Part shown: positions 1-11,191 of the stretch, one piece after another
Numbering within the stretch: position 1 is the stretch's first letter
How the letters are laid out: each line of letters begins with the position of its first letter
DNA from: Craspedostauros australis
Lineage: Eukaryota; Bacillariophyta; Bacillariophyceae; Mastogloiales; Achnanthaceae
Direction: 5' to 3'
Assembly (NCBI GenBank): GCA_026770025.1
Contig: JAMXDE010000042.1
Coordinates: forward strand, 496,001 to 560,000
DNA: 64,000 bases
The notes under the pieces: model-generated
Seen by the model: only the letters and a program-made list of their open reading frames with translations
Databases searched by the model: none
What the model was told of the DNA's origin: nothing
Position numbers and translations under genes: made by a program

Positions 1-99
1 GGCGTTGTCACCCACGATGACTGAGCCTGTGATGGACACGCGCTTGACGGTTGCCAAGCTGTCCGTACCGGAGGATTCGCTGGAGCCGTCCTGTGTCAT
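1..99 (-). CDS. 5' end of an unidentified gene (partial)
   Basis: On the minus strand an ATG at 99-97 opens a frame that stays open to the window edge, giving 33 residues: a Ser/Gly/Asp-rich start (MTQDGSSESSGTDS) followed by KRVSITGSVIVGDNA. The codon use and the shift from a polar head to a beta-strand-like stretch look like a real protein start. Only the N-terminus is present, so no family can be assigned. Confidence 0.45.
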   Translation of the reverse strand, partial: MTQDGSSESSGTDSLATVKRVSITGSVIVGDNA

Positions 100-1909
100 T
101 GTGGAAGTACACTGGTATCGTATTATACTATTCTAGTGGTGAGATGGGAAGTGATGGAGTATGAAACTGTGACGACGGAGTGCTTTGTGTTGTGGCTGTT
201 TGGTATTGTGCTGATCTGAGTGTCTGGGGTTCGGAGAAGCACGCAGCAATTTGTGTCGCGTCACCAATTCGGAAACGCGGCAAGAGGGGCAGTGCGAGAT
301 GAAATGGAATCGGCAATAAGCAGTGGATGCTGGTTGTGAGAGGGTGAATCAAGAGAAACGACGGATCGGCGCAATTGCTTGCGGGCGCTGAGCGGTGACG
401 TTCCTCTTGTGGATCGCATCATTGTCGCGAACCTGGGATCGCCAAACGCGACGAGACTCAAACGATTGTTTTGTCCACGCCCAGGCGTTCGCCATTGGCG
501 CCGGTGGCTGTGCTCATGGCTGTGCAACATTGCATGCGTCGATGATCGACGTCGTGCATCGCCAATGGTGCTCAGCTGTGTGCCGCTCTCTCTCTCTCTA
601 CGATCCCATCGGAAATGCACACCGGTTGAATCAGTCACTGCAACAAGATCGATGCTGCCAAAGTCTTGTTGTTGGAATTGATCTCGTTCGGCCAGACCAG
701 CGTCGTCCTTGTCATTCCCCAAGAGCTTTCCCTGTCACCATCTCTATCTTACCTTGCTTGTGTTTTTGCTTTGTGTATTGCCTGGGTTGCTTGGTTGTGC
801 TTGGTTACTGGGTTACTGGGTTGTGCTTGGTTGCTTGATGTTTGTGTTCTTGGTTGTGTTTTGTTGTGTCGTGGTGTGCGCCGCATGCACTCTTTTGTGT
901 CTCGCTGTGGTTTTGTGTTGGTTTGTGCGCGTTTGTGCGCGTTGTTTCGTGTTTGTTTTGCTGCGAAGTGTTCCACGGTGCTCGTGACAGTGGCGGTCGA
1001 TCATGCGATTGCTGGACCTCGTAACGGCCACGCTTTGTTCATACCCACCCACACGCTCGTCCGAATTCCACCATTTTGATTCGTGTTGATTCAGTTGTCT
1101 TCAGCCATGTGGTATTCGCGGCGAGCCAACACCCCCCTCAACACCCACACAAACACAAACAGCATCACCAAACCGTCGAAAAGAGAGAAAACGTGTCGAG
1201 AAAAGACAGGTTTGTCCGTTGGTCGTGCTTCCGCCCGGTTGTCCCATTTCATCTTTGCTCAATTTGTCCTACTACTTGAATACGTAGGATTGTACGTATT
1301 TGACTTCGCCCACTGACATGGTGCTGTGTGCGTCCGTCCGTCTATCACATTCTCCGCCACCATGTCCTTTGACAAAATTCGCGAATCTGGCACTATCGCG
1401 CGTGTCTGGCCGTTCGCTCCACCAGAACGTGGTTTTCCCTTTTTGTCTCTCTTCGTTTGTCTTCGGCTTTTGTCATTTATGTCGTCCCACGTACTCCTCC
1501 GTTCGTGGAGTACATCACCATCACTCGCCGACACGACGTTTGGCTTTGGTGGCATGTCTGTTCTCTCAGCAGCTTGCCACTTTCTATGCGGAAAGTGTAC
1601 GAGAGCAGAGGATTATCTTGGCACTTTCTGGGACGCCGATTTCTTCACACCCTTGGTCGCCGTGGGGTATTAGACATTTTACTGGTATTCGAGGTAGACA
1701 GAGTGATACGAGGCCATAGTTGTTGACGTCAATGAAACGTCACGGCGGGAAAGGGCATAGTTCCTCCGATGTCTGGTGTATGACATTCTCTCCGTTGTTC
1801 GTTGTGTCATCCCCTGGCAAATGGACAACATAACACACCCAATACCGTTTCTTCTCCCACGCCACATTATAGTTTCCCACGTGGTTGCCGCGTACTTTGC
1901 GAGTTACAT
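100..1909. other. Gene-less stretch between partial gene and transposon
   Basis: No convincing coding frame is seen. Open frames here are short, overlap on both strands and are compositionally odd. The stretch at about 720-990 is rich in TTG and TGTG tracts (repeats of TGGTTACTGGGT type), which accounts for the Cys/Leu/Val-rich translations. The promoter of the left-edge gene should lie within the first few hundred bases. Confidence 0.5.
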
Positions 1910-2015
1910 ATATCCATGAGGAAATTCGTCCACGATAAAAGTCCAAAATTGTCTCAGGAGACAAAGTGAATTTGAGGAGTGCCAAAATTGGTCTCCTCAG
2001 ACCAAAATCAAGTAA
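1910..2015 (+). repeat. Left terminal inverted repeat
   Basis: Begins ATATCCATGAGGA and contains the near-palindromes TTGTCTCAGGAGACAA and GGTCTCCTCAGACC, which recur in the right end. Pairing with the right end is imperfect, with small gaps. Confidence 0.6.
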
Positions 2016-2757
2016 CGCGACGTTTCATCGCGATGGAATTTTCTTCGACCACCTCGACTAAAACTATTTGTTCGCGCTCACTTTTTCCCCCCCTCATATC
2101 GTTTTTTCCGATTTATCACAATGTCCTGGCATGCCCTCCTGTTTACTATGGCTCAATGCTTCTCCTGGATGCATTGAGTCACTTGCATCTCATCACAGTT
2201 CTTCGTATACATACGTTCATTGCATGCTTATCCACGTCCTCCACGCTCTTCACAGGACATGATCGTTCCGCAGCGTTCTTTCTCTTGCATCACAATGATT
2301 TGTGGCCGCACCTCTTTGCAGGAACGATACACACGCCATATTTGATGGACGTTTGTGTGTTATTACTTTGCTATATGTTACATCTTGACCCATTCCCATG
2401 GCTGTACTTTCCTTGTTGAACAGCTGCTCACGTTCGCGGTCGTTGTGGAGTTGTCTCCGAGCGCATCCGCGGTCTCTGTGGTGCTGGTGCATTGGTGTTT
2501 CGCACCACCCCCACTTGGTACGTCGCCTTCACTTGCCTTCCCTCGCCGCCCACTCCAACACAGTGGAGGGCCTGCTTCATGAGGGGAGCTTCGTTTTTGT
2601 GGCCCACCTTGGCGAGCTTTCCAGCCTTGCCCCGAACCAACTTCATGAACCACGATTGTAACATGAGAGTCGTGAGGTCGTGGTCAAGCTTGTGCATCCA
2701 CTGTGAAGTGGTGCTTCCTGCCTGGAAACCGGATGGATGGTCAGGCTCCTGCTCAAT

Positions 2758-5083
2758 CTACTTCATCCCCAGGGCAACCAATCTCTCCACAACCTTCTCT
2801 CGTGGCATTTTCGTTGTGTTGGTGTTGGGGAGACAAGCTTTGAGGTCTTTCTTGAGGGAGGCGTCGCTGACAGCCACGAATCGCCGTCGAACCTTGTCGT
2901 CATCAGCGAGGATGGTGCGGAGCATTTTGCATCGTGTGGCTCTGGTTCGCTGGGCCTCGCTGCGGTAGAACATAACCATGAGTTCGATGAACTCTTTGTC
3001 AGAGAAGGCATCCTCTTCAGGGGCATCGTCGCGGAGAGAGGAGAGAAGTGCAATTTCAACATGACAGGAATCGAAGGTGGGAGTTGTGAGTTTGGAGTAT
3101 AAATCATGTGCGCGCAATCTTGCCTTTTCTGCTTGCAACGCATTGTGGTACTTCGCCTTCCGACCAAGCACGTCATATCCCAAGTAGCGGCCAATGCACT
3201 CCCATGCAGGTTGATTGAATATGGTGGCGTTGTTGGCGTTGCACCACTCTCCACTTTCAAGCACCTTCTGTATCATGCTGTAGGTGGAGGTGCTTGTGGA
3301 CGCGAAGCGGCGGTGGACGAACCACAGATGGTCACCCTGGCCACAAGTGAGTCCATCCACAGGCAGATCCCACACCATATCTGCCCAATGCTGTTTGGCA
3401 TTCTTGGATGCAGCAGCCACAACACCGGTTGTGCCAAGGGGAGTTTGGATATGGCAGCTCTGACTGCCAACGATCGTGTTGGATTGACAGTGCACATTTG
3501 GAAGAAGTGTGGGTAGTGCGGGGATCTTGGATTGCTCCCATACTTGTCCTCCACCATGTCTTGGTACTTTTGTTGGTCACTGGCGTTGCTGAGGGTGAGG
3601 TCCCACTCGAAGCCACTTGATCTTGTGGAGAGTGCAAGTACAGTTTGTTCATTGAGTTGGTATCCATAGCATGTCAATTGACGTTTGCCAATGCTGTTGG
3701 TGACAGCGCTATGCACCATCCTTGGCCCCTTCCTCCCAATATTCATCTGAAGTGCACCCTTGCCAATGGATGGGCCGAAGGTGAATGGTAGGTATCCAGC
3801 TCGCATGTGTGTACCCTCCAGATTGGCACCCCTGGTAGTGAGGAAGGCGGTAGTGCTGTGGCAATTGTATCCCCGATCTGTCATGAGGGTTAGATTTCGA
3901 AAAGAACCATCTGGCTCTTTTAGTTGGGTGAACAACCGATAGGTGTCGTCATCCAACCCATCTTGGCAAGCGGCCAACCCCACAACAAGTCCAGAAGCAG
4001 ACTGGACAAGAGTGTTCAGGGTTAATCTGAAGGAATGCAGAAGACGGAAACGAGACGGAGACCTGGGGTGAGGAATTGAAATATGAAATGGAGATGCCAC
4101 CCCTCTGCAACAAAACACACAATGCTGTTCGTCACTTACCCATTACAATTTGCATGAGTATGTCTCATGCCAAGCAGATAGCTGGTCTCTGCACGGCTGC
4201 TGAAATGAACCTTGTCATCATCCAATGTGACAATCCGATTCGGGCAACGATGACGAAGACAAAGAATCTCAAGCGTCATGTTGAAAGCCCTTTCGAATTC
4301 GGTCCAAACAAAGCGATGGCCATTCCGAGAGACAGAGTTTCCATTGCGTCGAATACGATCCCAGAGATTGACGTACTGCTGTCTGGTGGGAAAGCTGGGA
4401 AGCGTGGCAGCGTTGCCGCCATCATAGAGCCGACGAATGGTGCAGCCTTCCACCATCTGTGATGTGATGGCATAGAGGAACTCCATGTACTCAGCATATG
4501 AGAAACCCAGCCTGCTTGGGCCAAATGCACGGATGAAAATGGGAGATGTGGGGCCCAGCACATCTTGGATCAAGTCATGGGGTGTTGGCACGTATGGTGG
4601 AGACCCAGGAGGACTCTTGGGGAAGCGCTGCAAGACAGCTGTTCGCAGTGAACGAATCTCTTCCTTTGCATGGATGAGAGCAAGCTTGTGCGCTTCTCCA
4701 ACAGTCACTTTTGTTGCATGCTCGTAGGCCGAGAGCACCTTCCACTCCACAGAGATCTCCCTACTCCCCTTCTTGGGAGGGAGGACGATGCGATGGTTGT
4801 AACCAGGAAGTGAGCACGGTTGGACTCCAAAATCACCAACCAGATTTGGAGGCACCACTGTAGGCACCGCGCCCTCGTTGTTGCTGTCGACACAGATGCC
4901 ATCTCCTTCTTCTTCATGGATGTGTTTGCCTGCATCACCCATTCCATCATCCAAAACTTGTCCAAAGGGATGAAGCTGCTGGGATGGAGAGACATTGCGA
5001 TGGCCGGTTGTTGCAACTGGAGTGGAAGCTGTGGGCAAGTTGTCATTGGCATTGGGAGAATCAGGTGGAAGAGAAGATGCCAT
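2758..5083 (-). pseudogene. DDE-like transposase of the inverted-repeat transposon
   Basis: Transcribed leftward. The ATG at 5083 starts a protein with a Ser/Pro/acidic head (MASSLPPDSPNANDN) followed by a folded region. Candidate catalytic segments are VTLDDDKVHFSSR (about 4190) and LTLMTDRGYNCH (about 3890), the latter followed by RGANLEGTHMR. The first frame stops at 4136, just after a GTAAGT donor at 4139-4134. Splicing to the pyrimidine-rich acceptor ending at 4027 (113 nt intron) keeps frame and joins NCNG to LTLNTLVQ. A further frame change near 3490 leads into the C-terminal part (ending at 2758), either a second intron or a disabling frameshift. The layout of D-containing motifs recalls piggyBac-type enzymes, but I cannot place the family. 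Confidence 0.55.
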
Positions 5084-5367
5084 GATGAAGGTGACGTATC
5101 GAAGAAGGCAAGCTGGAAGGAGAAGGCAGTATGGGGGATGCTGCGAATGACAAGCAAGGAGGTGCGAGGTTGGTGATGGAATGAAATGAACCACAGCAGG
5201 CAAGGAGGTTGGAGAGAGAGGGTTGTTGCCATCTGGAGGAAAGCGAAGAAACAATGACGATGAAGAAAATCTTGGAGGAGAAGATGTCAGAACGAAGAGC
5301 TGGTAGAGTTTCTTTTAGTCGAAGTATTCGACCGCAAAATCCTATTGTGGAGATTTATCACGTGGAA

Positions 5368-5479
5368 CTGAAAATTGTCTCCTCAGACCGGATTTTGGCG
5401 AACCTCCGGGTAACTTTGTCTCCTGAGCCCAAAATGGCCATTTTTGGTCTCCCCAGACAGAATCTGTCCTCATGGATAT
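5368..5479 (-). repeat. Right terminal inverted repeat
   Basis: Reverse-complement counterpart of the left end. It contains TTGTCTCCTCAGACC, TTTGTCTCCTGAGCC and GGTCTCCCCAGAC motifs and ends in CCTCATGGATAT. The repeated GTCTC-CTGAG half-sites may be transposase-binding sites; that is inference. Confidence 0.6.
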
Positions 5480-7379
5480 TCATGCCGCACTACTCTCCTA
5501 TGCAACATGTGAATCCTCCAGATTCAACTATCGTGGCCGTGAATGTTCTTGTACGAGTATGCGAGCATCGTGATGTTGTTATTCCACATCTATCTTCCCT
5601 TCCTCCTTCCTTCTTGGCTGGGCGAACTTGGTTTTCGCTCGTTGCGTACTCGGACTCGTCTTCGTACTCGTGCTCGTACTGTAGATCTATGTCTCGTTGT
5701 CGCTTGCTTCCTTCATGCTTGTCTGAAACAGATTATGGATGCAGATGATGCAATGCAGCTTGGCAGGAATACGTAGTGAACGATGGTAGTACGAGTAGAG
5801 TCTGCGCTGTTCTCTCTCCCTCCCTCTCTCTTGGTGGTCTTGGAAATGCTCTTCAAACTGCTTCAATGAACACAATAGCGACGCAGAAGGAAGTAGGCGA
5901 GGAGGCAACCAAGGAAGAGTGATCCAACACATTCGCATCAACGTGATCGAAACAATGGTCCAACGTTTTTGCCTTGGTGGAGTACGCATGATCTTTCTAC
6001 GCCATGCTGTGAACATTACAAGCGTGATCATACTGGCGACATCGATCTGCGGGCTCGTTTTCTGTTTCATGATTAGAAGAGGCGATCACCATTGCGGTCG
6101 CCCCGTCTACTTCAATGTACGACTATCCCAGTTGCCCTCCTTTCAGGCCGCCTCGCCTCACTCAAAGGCAACAGCGTCACAAGCGATCATTTCACAGCCT
6201 CCTCCCTCTCTTCATTCGTTCGCTACGATCACTCTTTCGCTCCTGAGACTTGTGTTCGCTGCTTCGCGACTTCGCAGCTCGACCATGGCAAGCGTACCTA
6301 CGAGGACAGAGCTTGAAGTCATCTCATTTGAATCGGAAATGGAACTTGAATTTGGGTTGGAGCTGAACTGGAGCAACAATTGACTTCGATCGTCTGACAT
6401 CGTGTGCCCTCACCAACGAGATTCTCCTTGAACATCGGTACAGAGCATGTTCCATGTTTGAGGTGGTGATCGTGAAAGTGTGATCGAACCAATGTTCCCA
6501 ACCTTGCCCTCGGCTTGTTGTCGTCAATGCACAATCATTGCTCTTATGCGTGTGTCGTGGACTGGGTTCCATAGAGTACATCAGCGCGTGTAGGGCGATG
6601 GACAAAAGATGGTCTACGATCTGCGCCAGGAGCCCGTGGGCGGAGGATGCCAAACAGCGGTACGAGTACCGCTGCAAGGTTCAAGTGGCCACCGATGTCG
6701 TGTTGGTCGCCTCCACAAGGTTGTGGTTTGTCTGCTCAGTTCATTTCGTTGTTGCGGTCCTCGCTCGTGTGCAATCTTCTCACGGGTGCAGGACAGCCAT
6801 CCGCGGAAGTGTCGTATGATCCAGAAACAGAATTGGAGAGAACGCATGAGTGAACCCTTTCTTGCGATGACCTCCTTACATGCAATGCAATGTAATGCGA
6901 TGCCACTATGCAACAATGGATGGCTGGTCACTTGCAACGATGAGAGAGTGATCGTGGAGCACAAGAACGGACAAAGACAGTTACGATTATAGTGGAATAG
7001 CTCGTAAGATGGAGGAGAGTGAGGGACGCATCAAATCATGCCGATCTACGGGTTCGTTGTTGAGTTCCTGCGGGTTTGGATGAGTCTGTCTCCTTGGTTT
7101 GTGTTGGTATCTGTTTGTCTCTCTAGTTTACGCCACACGTCTACTATGATCTCTTTGCATGACTGGAATCTCTTTCTGTCACGCTCTGCACCCAACACAT
7201 CAAAATGACTTTTCTTCTTTCACCATCACCATCATCATCATCATCACATTGCGACATGGTGGATGTCTGGACTGTCGCATACCTACATTGCCTGCACATA
7301 CTCGCATACCAACACCTGGCTGAGACAAAAAGATCCCACCTTGCACTCGCACAATACACCAACAACGACACGCAAGACC
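5480..7379. other. Gene-less stretch; leader of selenoprotein gene at its right end
   Basis: No frame with convincing protein character is seen. A CAT/ATC microsatellite (about 7222-7248) lies within 150 bp of the next start codon and may belong to its promoter or leader. Sequences at 5645-5690 are a short degenerate CGTACTCGTACTCGT run of a type seen elsewhere in intergenic parts of this window. Confidence 0.45.
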
Positions 7380-8183
7380 ATGAGCCGATTCGGAAAGTGG
7401 ATACTGTCGCAAGTGCTAGTGCTGCTACTACTACTTCTATCGTCAGTGGTCGCGCATGAGGAACTCGATCTCGGCAACCGCCGACTCGTGCGCGGCGTCA
7501 TCACATCCTGCAAGGGATGAGCCTTGAAGACGCTCGGCAAGCTCAAGAAGTACCTCACGGCTTGGGACGGTCTGGGCGTATGGGAGAATGTGGAGACGGA
7601 GTTCATCAAAGGAGGGCCGAAGAAGGTCACTCTCACGGTGTACTACGAAGAGGAGGTGGAAGTTGAGGCGGAAGTCGACGAAGACCTGGGCATGGATGGG
7701 AATGGATACGATGGATACAACCAATACGCGGGTGGCGACGATGACGACGACGACGAGTTCATCGGAGACGATGATGATTACATTCCCGACGCCGAATACA
7801 GAAACGAGAACAGCCGACGGGCTACAAGCACCAGAACAAAAACCGTGACAACCACCGAGGTCGTGGAGCTGCGCAAGTTCCGTTCGTACGACAAGCTGCA
7901 CGAACTCTTTCGTTCTCTGGGATTCCAGCGCAAGCCCCAGGATGTGATCGACGCCATGCAAGCGGAGCACGAACGCAAGGAGCGCATACGAGAAGAGAAG
8001 AATCGAGAACGCCGCGAGCAGGTCCGGAGGAATGTGGAGAAGTTCAACGAGGATCAGCGGAAACGCAAGTTGGAGCGCAGGATGCGACTTCTTGCGGAGC
8101 AGCGTGAACGCGAGATTGATGAGCAACAGAGAAGGCGACGAGAGGAAGAAGAAGAGGAGGCAAGGAGGAAGAATGAGCTGTAG
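7380..8183 (+). CDS. SelM/Sep15-family selenoprotein (UGA = selenocysteine), enlarged
   Basis: ATG at 7380 opens a 267-residue protein if the in-frame TGA at 7518-7520 is read as selenocysteine (residue 47). Residues 1-25 are a clear signal peptide (LLLLLLSSVVA). Residues 37-47 read GVITSCKGU, a CxxU redox motif placed as in selenoprotein M (ETCGGU), and the next residues (ALKTLGKLKKYLT) continue the family pattern. The family C-terminal strand and helix are recognisable at 160-185 (VVELRKFRSYDKLHELFRSLGFQRK). Between them sits an acidic insert at about 88-140, and after them a highly charged, coiled-coil-like tail (about 190-263) ending KNEL, a KDEL-like ER-retention signal. Known SelM proteins are near 145 residues and lack this tail. 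The expected role is a thioredoxin-fold oxidoreductase of the ER lumen. I did not find a convincing SECIS element by eye; it should lie between 8184 and about 8800. Confidence 0.8.
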
Positions 8184-8829
8184 TCCAGTCTGATGGTTGA
8201 GCCTGACACAGCGTGGTAGGGCAGAACAGAGCATGAACTATGCCGATGTCTCCTTCTTTGGCATCCCAACGAGATGTGATCAAGTGAAAATTTTGGCAGC
8301 AGAGAGTAGAACAGGCGCAATGATGAAACCTTGAATGACATGGTCGTGATGCTGCAATTGATGGGGAATGGAGAATGCTCTCGCAATGGTATCTACATTG
8401 GCATGATCGAAACGGCATAGAGTACTCTGGGTACTCCACTCTCTCTGGAGGGTCGAGAGAGCATCATCCCCCGTCGCATGCAGATCCTTCCGTCGACGCA
8501 GGAAGGTTGAATTGGGCGTCTGCATCTCTGCGCTGACTGGGATTCGGCAGTACGCATGGCCGATCATGCAACCTCTGGATCTCCGAGTACCCGCAGGAAG
8601 TATGGAAGCAACCAGCTGACAATAAGCGCAAGCGCAAACACAAGCGAATGTACTGATAACACAATGGTAGTTGACTAATTCGAAATTGCAGCGATTGCCG
8701 CGGCCGTTGCTATTGGAGTGTGGCACGAGTTTGGGTACAAGTGCGAGTACGTTGCGTTAGTAAGCTCCTCTACCCTACCCTACCCTACCCTACCCTACCA
8801 TTTGTTGGACTGGCTTCCCAGCTGACTGC
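8184..8829. other. Convergent intergenic region; expected SECIS location
   Basis: Lies between the stop of the selenoprotein gene and the stop of the ATP synthase gene on the other strand, so it holds both 3' UTRs. Several ATGA cores are present (8232, 8320, 8412), but none gave me a convincing SECIS hairpin with both the apical A-A and the opposing GA. A (CTACC)n run lies near 8772-8799. Confidence 0.4.
8769..8801. repeat. (CTACC)n microsatellite
   Basis: About six tandem copies of a 5 bp unit (CTACC, i.e. CCCTA) just outside the stop codon of the ATP synthase gene, in its 3' flank. It differs from the TTAGGG hexamer by one base per unit, so it is not canonical telomeric repeat. Confidence 0.8.
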
Positions 8830-9939
8830 TTACTTGGCGTTCAAACCAATGTCCTTGAACCATTCGCGGTTCTCGATCTCGTTCTCGATCTCCTCGTGGA
8901 TGGTTGGGTTGTTGCACATGAGGTCGTGGATGGTGGTGTCCTCGGTGGTTCGGGTGGACTTGAGGAACTCGATCTCCTTGTGGATATCGTCCTTGAGGTC
9001 CTGGTAGAGGGCAGCCTGTTCCTTGACCTGCTCGAAGTGCGCCTCCTTGCTGGCCTTGTCTTCAGCGTCCCACTCGTGTCCTTCGGCCGGAAGGGCGGCG
9101 GAGGAGTAGAATGCCTGGATCTTGTCGACGAGCTCGGTGTCGCGGATCTTGGACTTGGCGCCGTCGAAGTCGATTGGCGTTGGTGCGGTCTGGTACTTCT
9201 CAGCCTGCGCGTCGGCGGTGGCAACCCAGGAACGGAATTTGTTCACGTTGGCCACAATTGGTGCTGCCTTCCACACATCGGCGGACCTGCGCGCATGTAT
9301 GAACACAGACAGAGAGAGAGTGAGTGACACCATTATGAATGGAGGTTGGGTTGAATTGGTTGCATCATGTTTGATTGGACATGATGTGTATTGTAACATG
9401 AGCAATACGAACAAACCGCGAAAAGAGTGGTGGAGTGATGAAATTGTGAGATGACGAGATTCTGTTGTTTGTGAGGAACTGGCGGAGCAACCAGAGAGGT
9501 GATGGTGGTGGAGAGAAAGAAAAGGGACGATGGAAAATGATCGGCACGTCGTCCACAACCAGAGATGCCTCCTCCCAATTGCATTGCAGCCTTGTGAACA
9601 TCATGGTTGTGGGAGCGTTGTTGTTGTTCTCCAAGATGATGCTGCACTTGGCCTGTTGCCCTGGATACTGCCCTGGATGTTGATACGATGTGATGGAGAC
9701 ACCCGCAACATCTGCGACGACAGCAGAGCAGCCTCGAGAGGATGCGGAACTGAAAGAGTCTCAAAGCAAGGATGCTTCCGCAATGCCGCTGGAGGAACCA
9801 TGACGAAAGCATCGATGGATGCGCAACGAGGCTGGATCCAAAGCCAGCTGCATCGCGGCATGAAGAGGACGGCGACTCACCAGTCGACCTTGGCCGCTGT
9901 GGACATGAATCGGCGGGCGGATGTTGCAACCTTGCTCAT
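8830..9939 (-). CDS. Mitochondrial ATP synthase subunit d
   Basis: Two exons on the minus strand. Exon 1 (9939-9881) encodes MSKVATSARRFMSTAAKVD, an Arg/Ser/Ala-rich mitochondrial presequence. The donor GTGAGT begins at 9880 and the acceptor is GCGCGCAG (ending 9287). Exon 2 (9286-8830) continues in phase with WSADVWKAAPIVANVNKFRSW. The product is 171 residues, close to the family's usual 160-175. Exon 2 carries the helical, charged pattern of the F1Fo peripheral-stalk d subunit (for example VDKIQAFYSS, then a Glu/Lys-rich coiled-coil region) and ends NREWFKDIGLNAK. The protein would sit on the matrix side of the inner membrane, linking stator b/OSCP to F1. The 594 nt intron is long for this window. 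The 3' end converges with the selenoprotein gene. Confidence 0.85.
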
Positions 9940-11191
9940 GGTGATGGTCTGTTGTTGTGCAGTGCTGCGTGTTGTTGTGGTGTGCTGAATTGGCTGTGAC
10001 GTAACGCCGTTGCTGCGTTCGTTGGCGGTGTCGTTCTTGGTGTTGTTGGTGTGGTCCTCTCTTGTTTTGGCTGTGGCTGTTGTTGTCGTTGTCGTTGTCG
10101 TTGTCTGCAGAGCCTGGATGTGTGCGTGGCCACAACACAATCGAAACAACATACTGAGGGGCTCCCCCTAAATAAAGGGGTCTTGATTCCCCCATTTATC
10201 GTACCAACCGAATTCAATGAAATTGAGCCTTCTCAAGTCCATGTGTTTATCCGTGTTTCAATTGAGTCCCCAGTGGTATCAACCAAGACGCCAAGAAACA
10301 CGAAACATCGCGGAAGAGCGAGAGGTGCGACGCAACAAGATGGCGCGAGAAGGAAAGAAGAAAGAGCGAATGCTTGTTGGTGGGAATGGTGTGAATGCGG
10401 TCGGAGGCACTGTGTGCGCGGAACACTGGTACTGATACCCGTCACCACAAGGCAAGCAACCAAGACAACCAAAGCAAGGAAAGCAAAGCAAGGAAAGCAA
10501 AGCAAGGAATGTGAGCAAGCAAGAAACCAAGTTGGCATAATTGCAAACGATCGTGATTGCGTTGACAACCAAAGCCACAGAGGTCACTTTGTGAAAAGTC
10601 AACACGCGTTGGAGAGAAGGGTCCACCGAACGCAAGAAGCCATCCGTCCTTCGCCAAGTTCTTCCGTGAACCTCATCTGCTTGCACACAGGTCCTTGTCT
10701 TGACATTGATCGTGTCAGGAGGCCGTATCTGCGGAGAGACAGCATCACCATTGCTCCAACAGAGCCATCGCAAGCAGGACTCAAACCAATTCCCACTCGG
10801 AAAGCAACGCACTCCGCATCAATAGTAGTAGATCTCATAATACTATTAACAAGCTGCCAGCCACAGGCAGTTCGATTGCTGCCCAGTTTGCGTTCCGCCA
10901 ATTCACAGATTGGAGACGATAGTGATTGGTGCTTCCCCACAGTGACGCTCAGTCTGCAACTCACTCATTCACTCACTCACTCCAGGGGCAGAGCCAAGTG
11001 AAGAGACAGCAATAGAGTGAGCGTAGACGCAGAGCATCATCCTGTTTCAGTGGCTCTCCAATCACATTCTATTGTATTACTCACTTCCAGAGTCTTACCC
11101 TTTGTAGGTCGTACCCTGCACACCGTATCAAAGCAATTGGAGGCAGCGGAGACAACAACAGCAGCAGCAGAAGCTGAAGACACAGAGGACC
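9940..11191. other. Divergent intergenic region
   Basis: Separates the minus-strand ATP synthase gene from the plus-strand gene at 11192 and must hold both promoters. It contains a GTTGTC/GTCGTTGTCG run (about 10078-10110), one copy of a dispersed ~50 bp G/C-tract repeat (about 10155-10207), an AAGCAAAGCAAGG run (about 10470-10510) and a CACTCACTCATT run near 10962. A 316-codon open frame at 10051-11001 crosses these simple repeats and does not look like protein. Confidence 0.5.
10155..10207 (+). repeat. Dispersed ~50 bp G/C-tract repeat, copy A
   Basis: GGGGCTCC...AAATAAAGGGG...CCCCCATTTATCGTACC. It aligns with the reverse complement of about 14610-14665, with the same order of G-tract, TTGnTT, C-tract, TTTAT and GTACC and about three-quarters identity. 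Its nature is unknown; both copies are within flanking DNA of genes. Confidence 0.45.

Larger units (their letters stand above)
1910..5479 (-). mobile_element. DNA transposon with long terminal inverted repeats
   Basis: The sequence from 1910 inward (ATATCCATGAGGA...) matches the reverse complement of the sequence ending at 5479. Shared blocks run in the same order: ATATCCATGAGGA, a CAAAAnTG block, CAGGAGACAAAGT, a GAGG block, GCCAAAAT, and the palindrome-like GGTCTCCTCAGACC. Together they make imperfect inverted ends of about 100 bp. Between them lies a minus-strand transposase-like gene. I could not define a target-site duplication, so the outer limits may be off by a few bases. The superfamily is not assigned. 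Confidence 0.65.

Noticed and set aside
7518-7520. TGA as an ordinary stop making a 46-residue secreted peptide
   Set aside because: The frame continues with family-conserved sequence and an ER-retention end, and the TGA sits exactly at the family's Sec position. Not excluded until a SECIS is found.
8225-8290. SECIS candidate around ATGA at 8232
   Set aside because: Only a 5 bp stem (ATGCC/GGCAT) forms, it is not adjacent to the ATGA core, and the apical A-A is missing.
8769-8801. Interstitial telomere
   Set aside because: The unit is the 5-mer CCCTA, not the hexamer CCCTAA, and the run is only about 30 bp in a 3' UTR.
10051-11001. 316-codon plus-strand frame
   Set aside because: Runs through GTCGTT and AAGCAAAG simple repeats and a G/C-tract repeat; composition changes with the repeats and no domain is visible.
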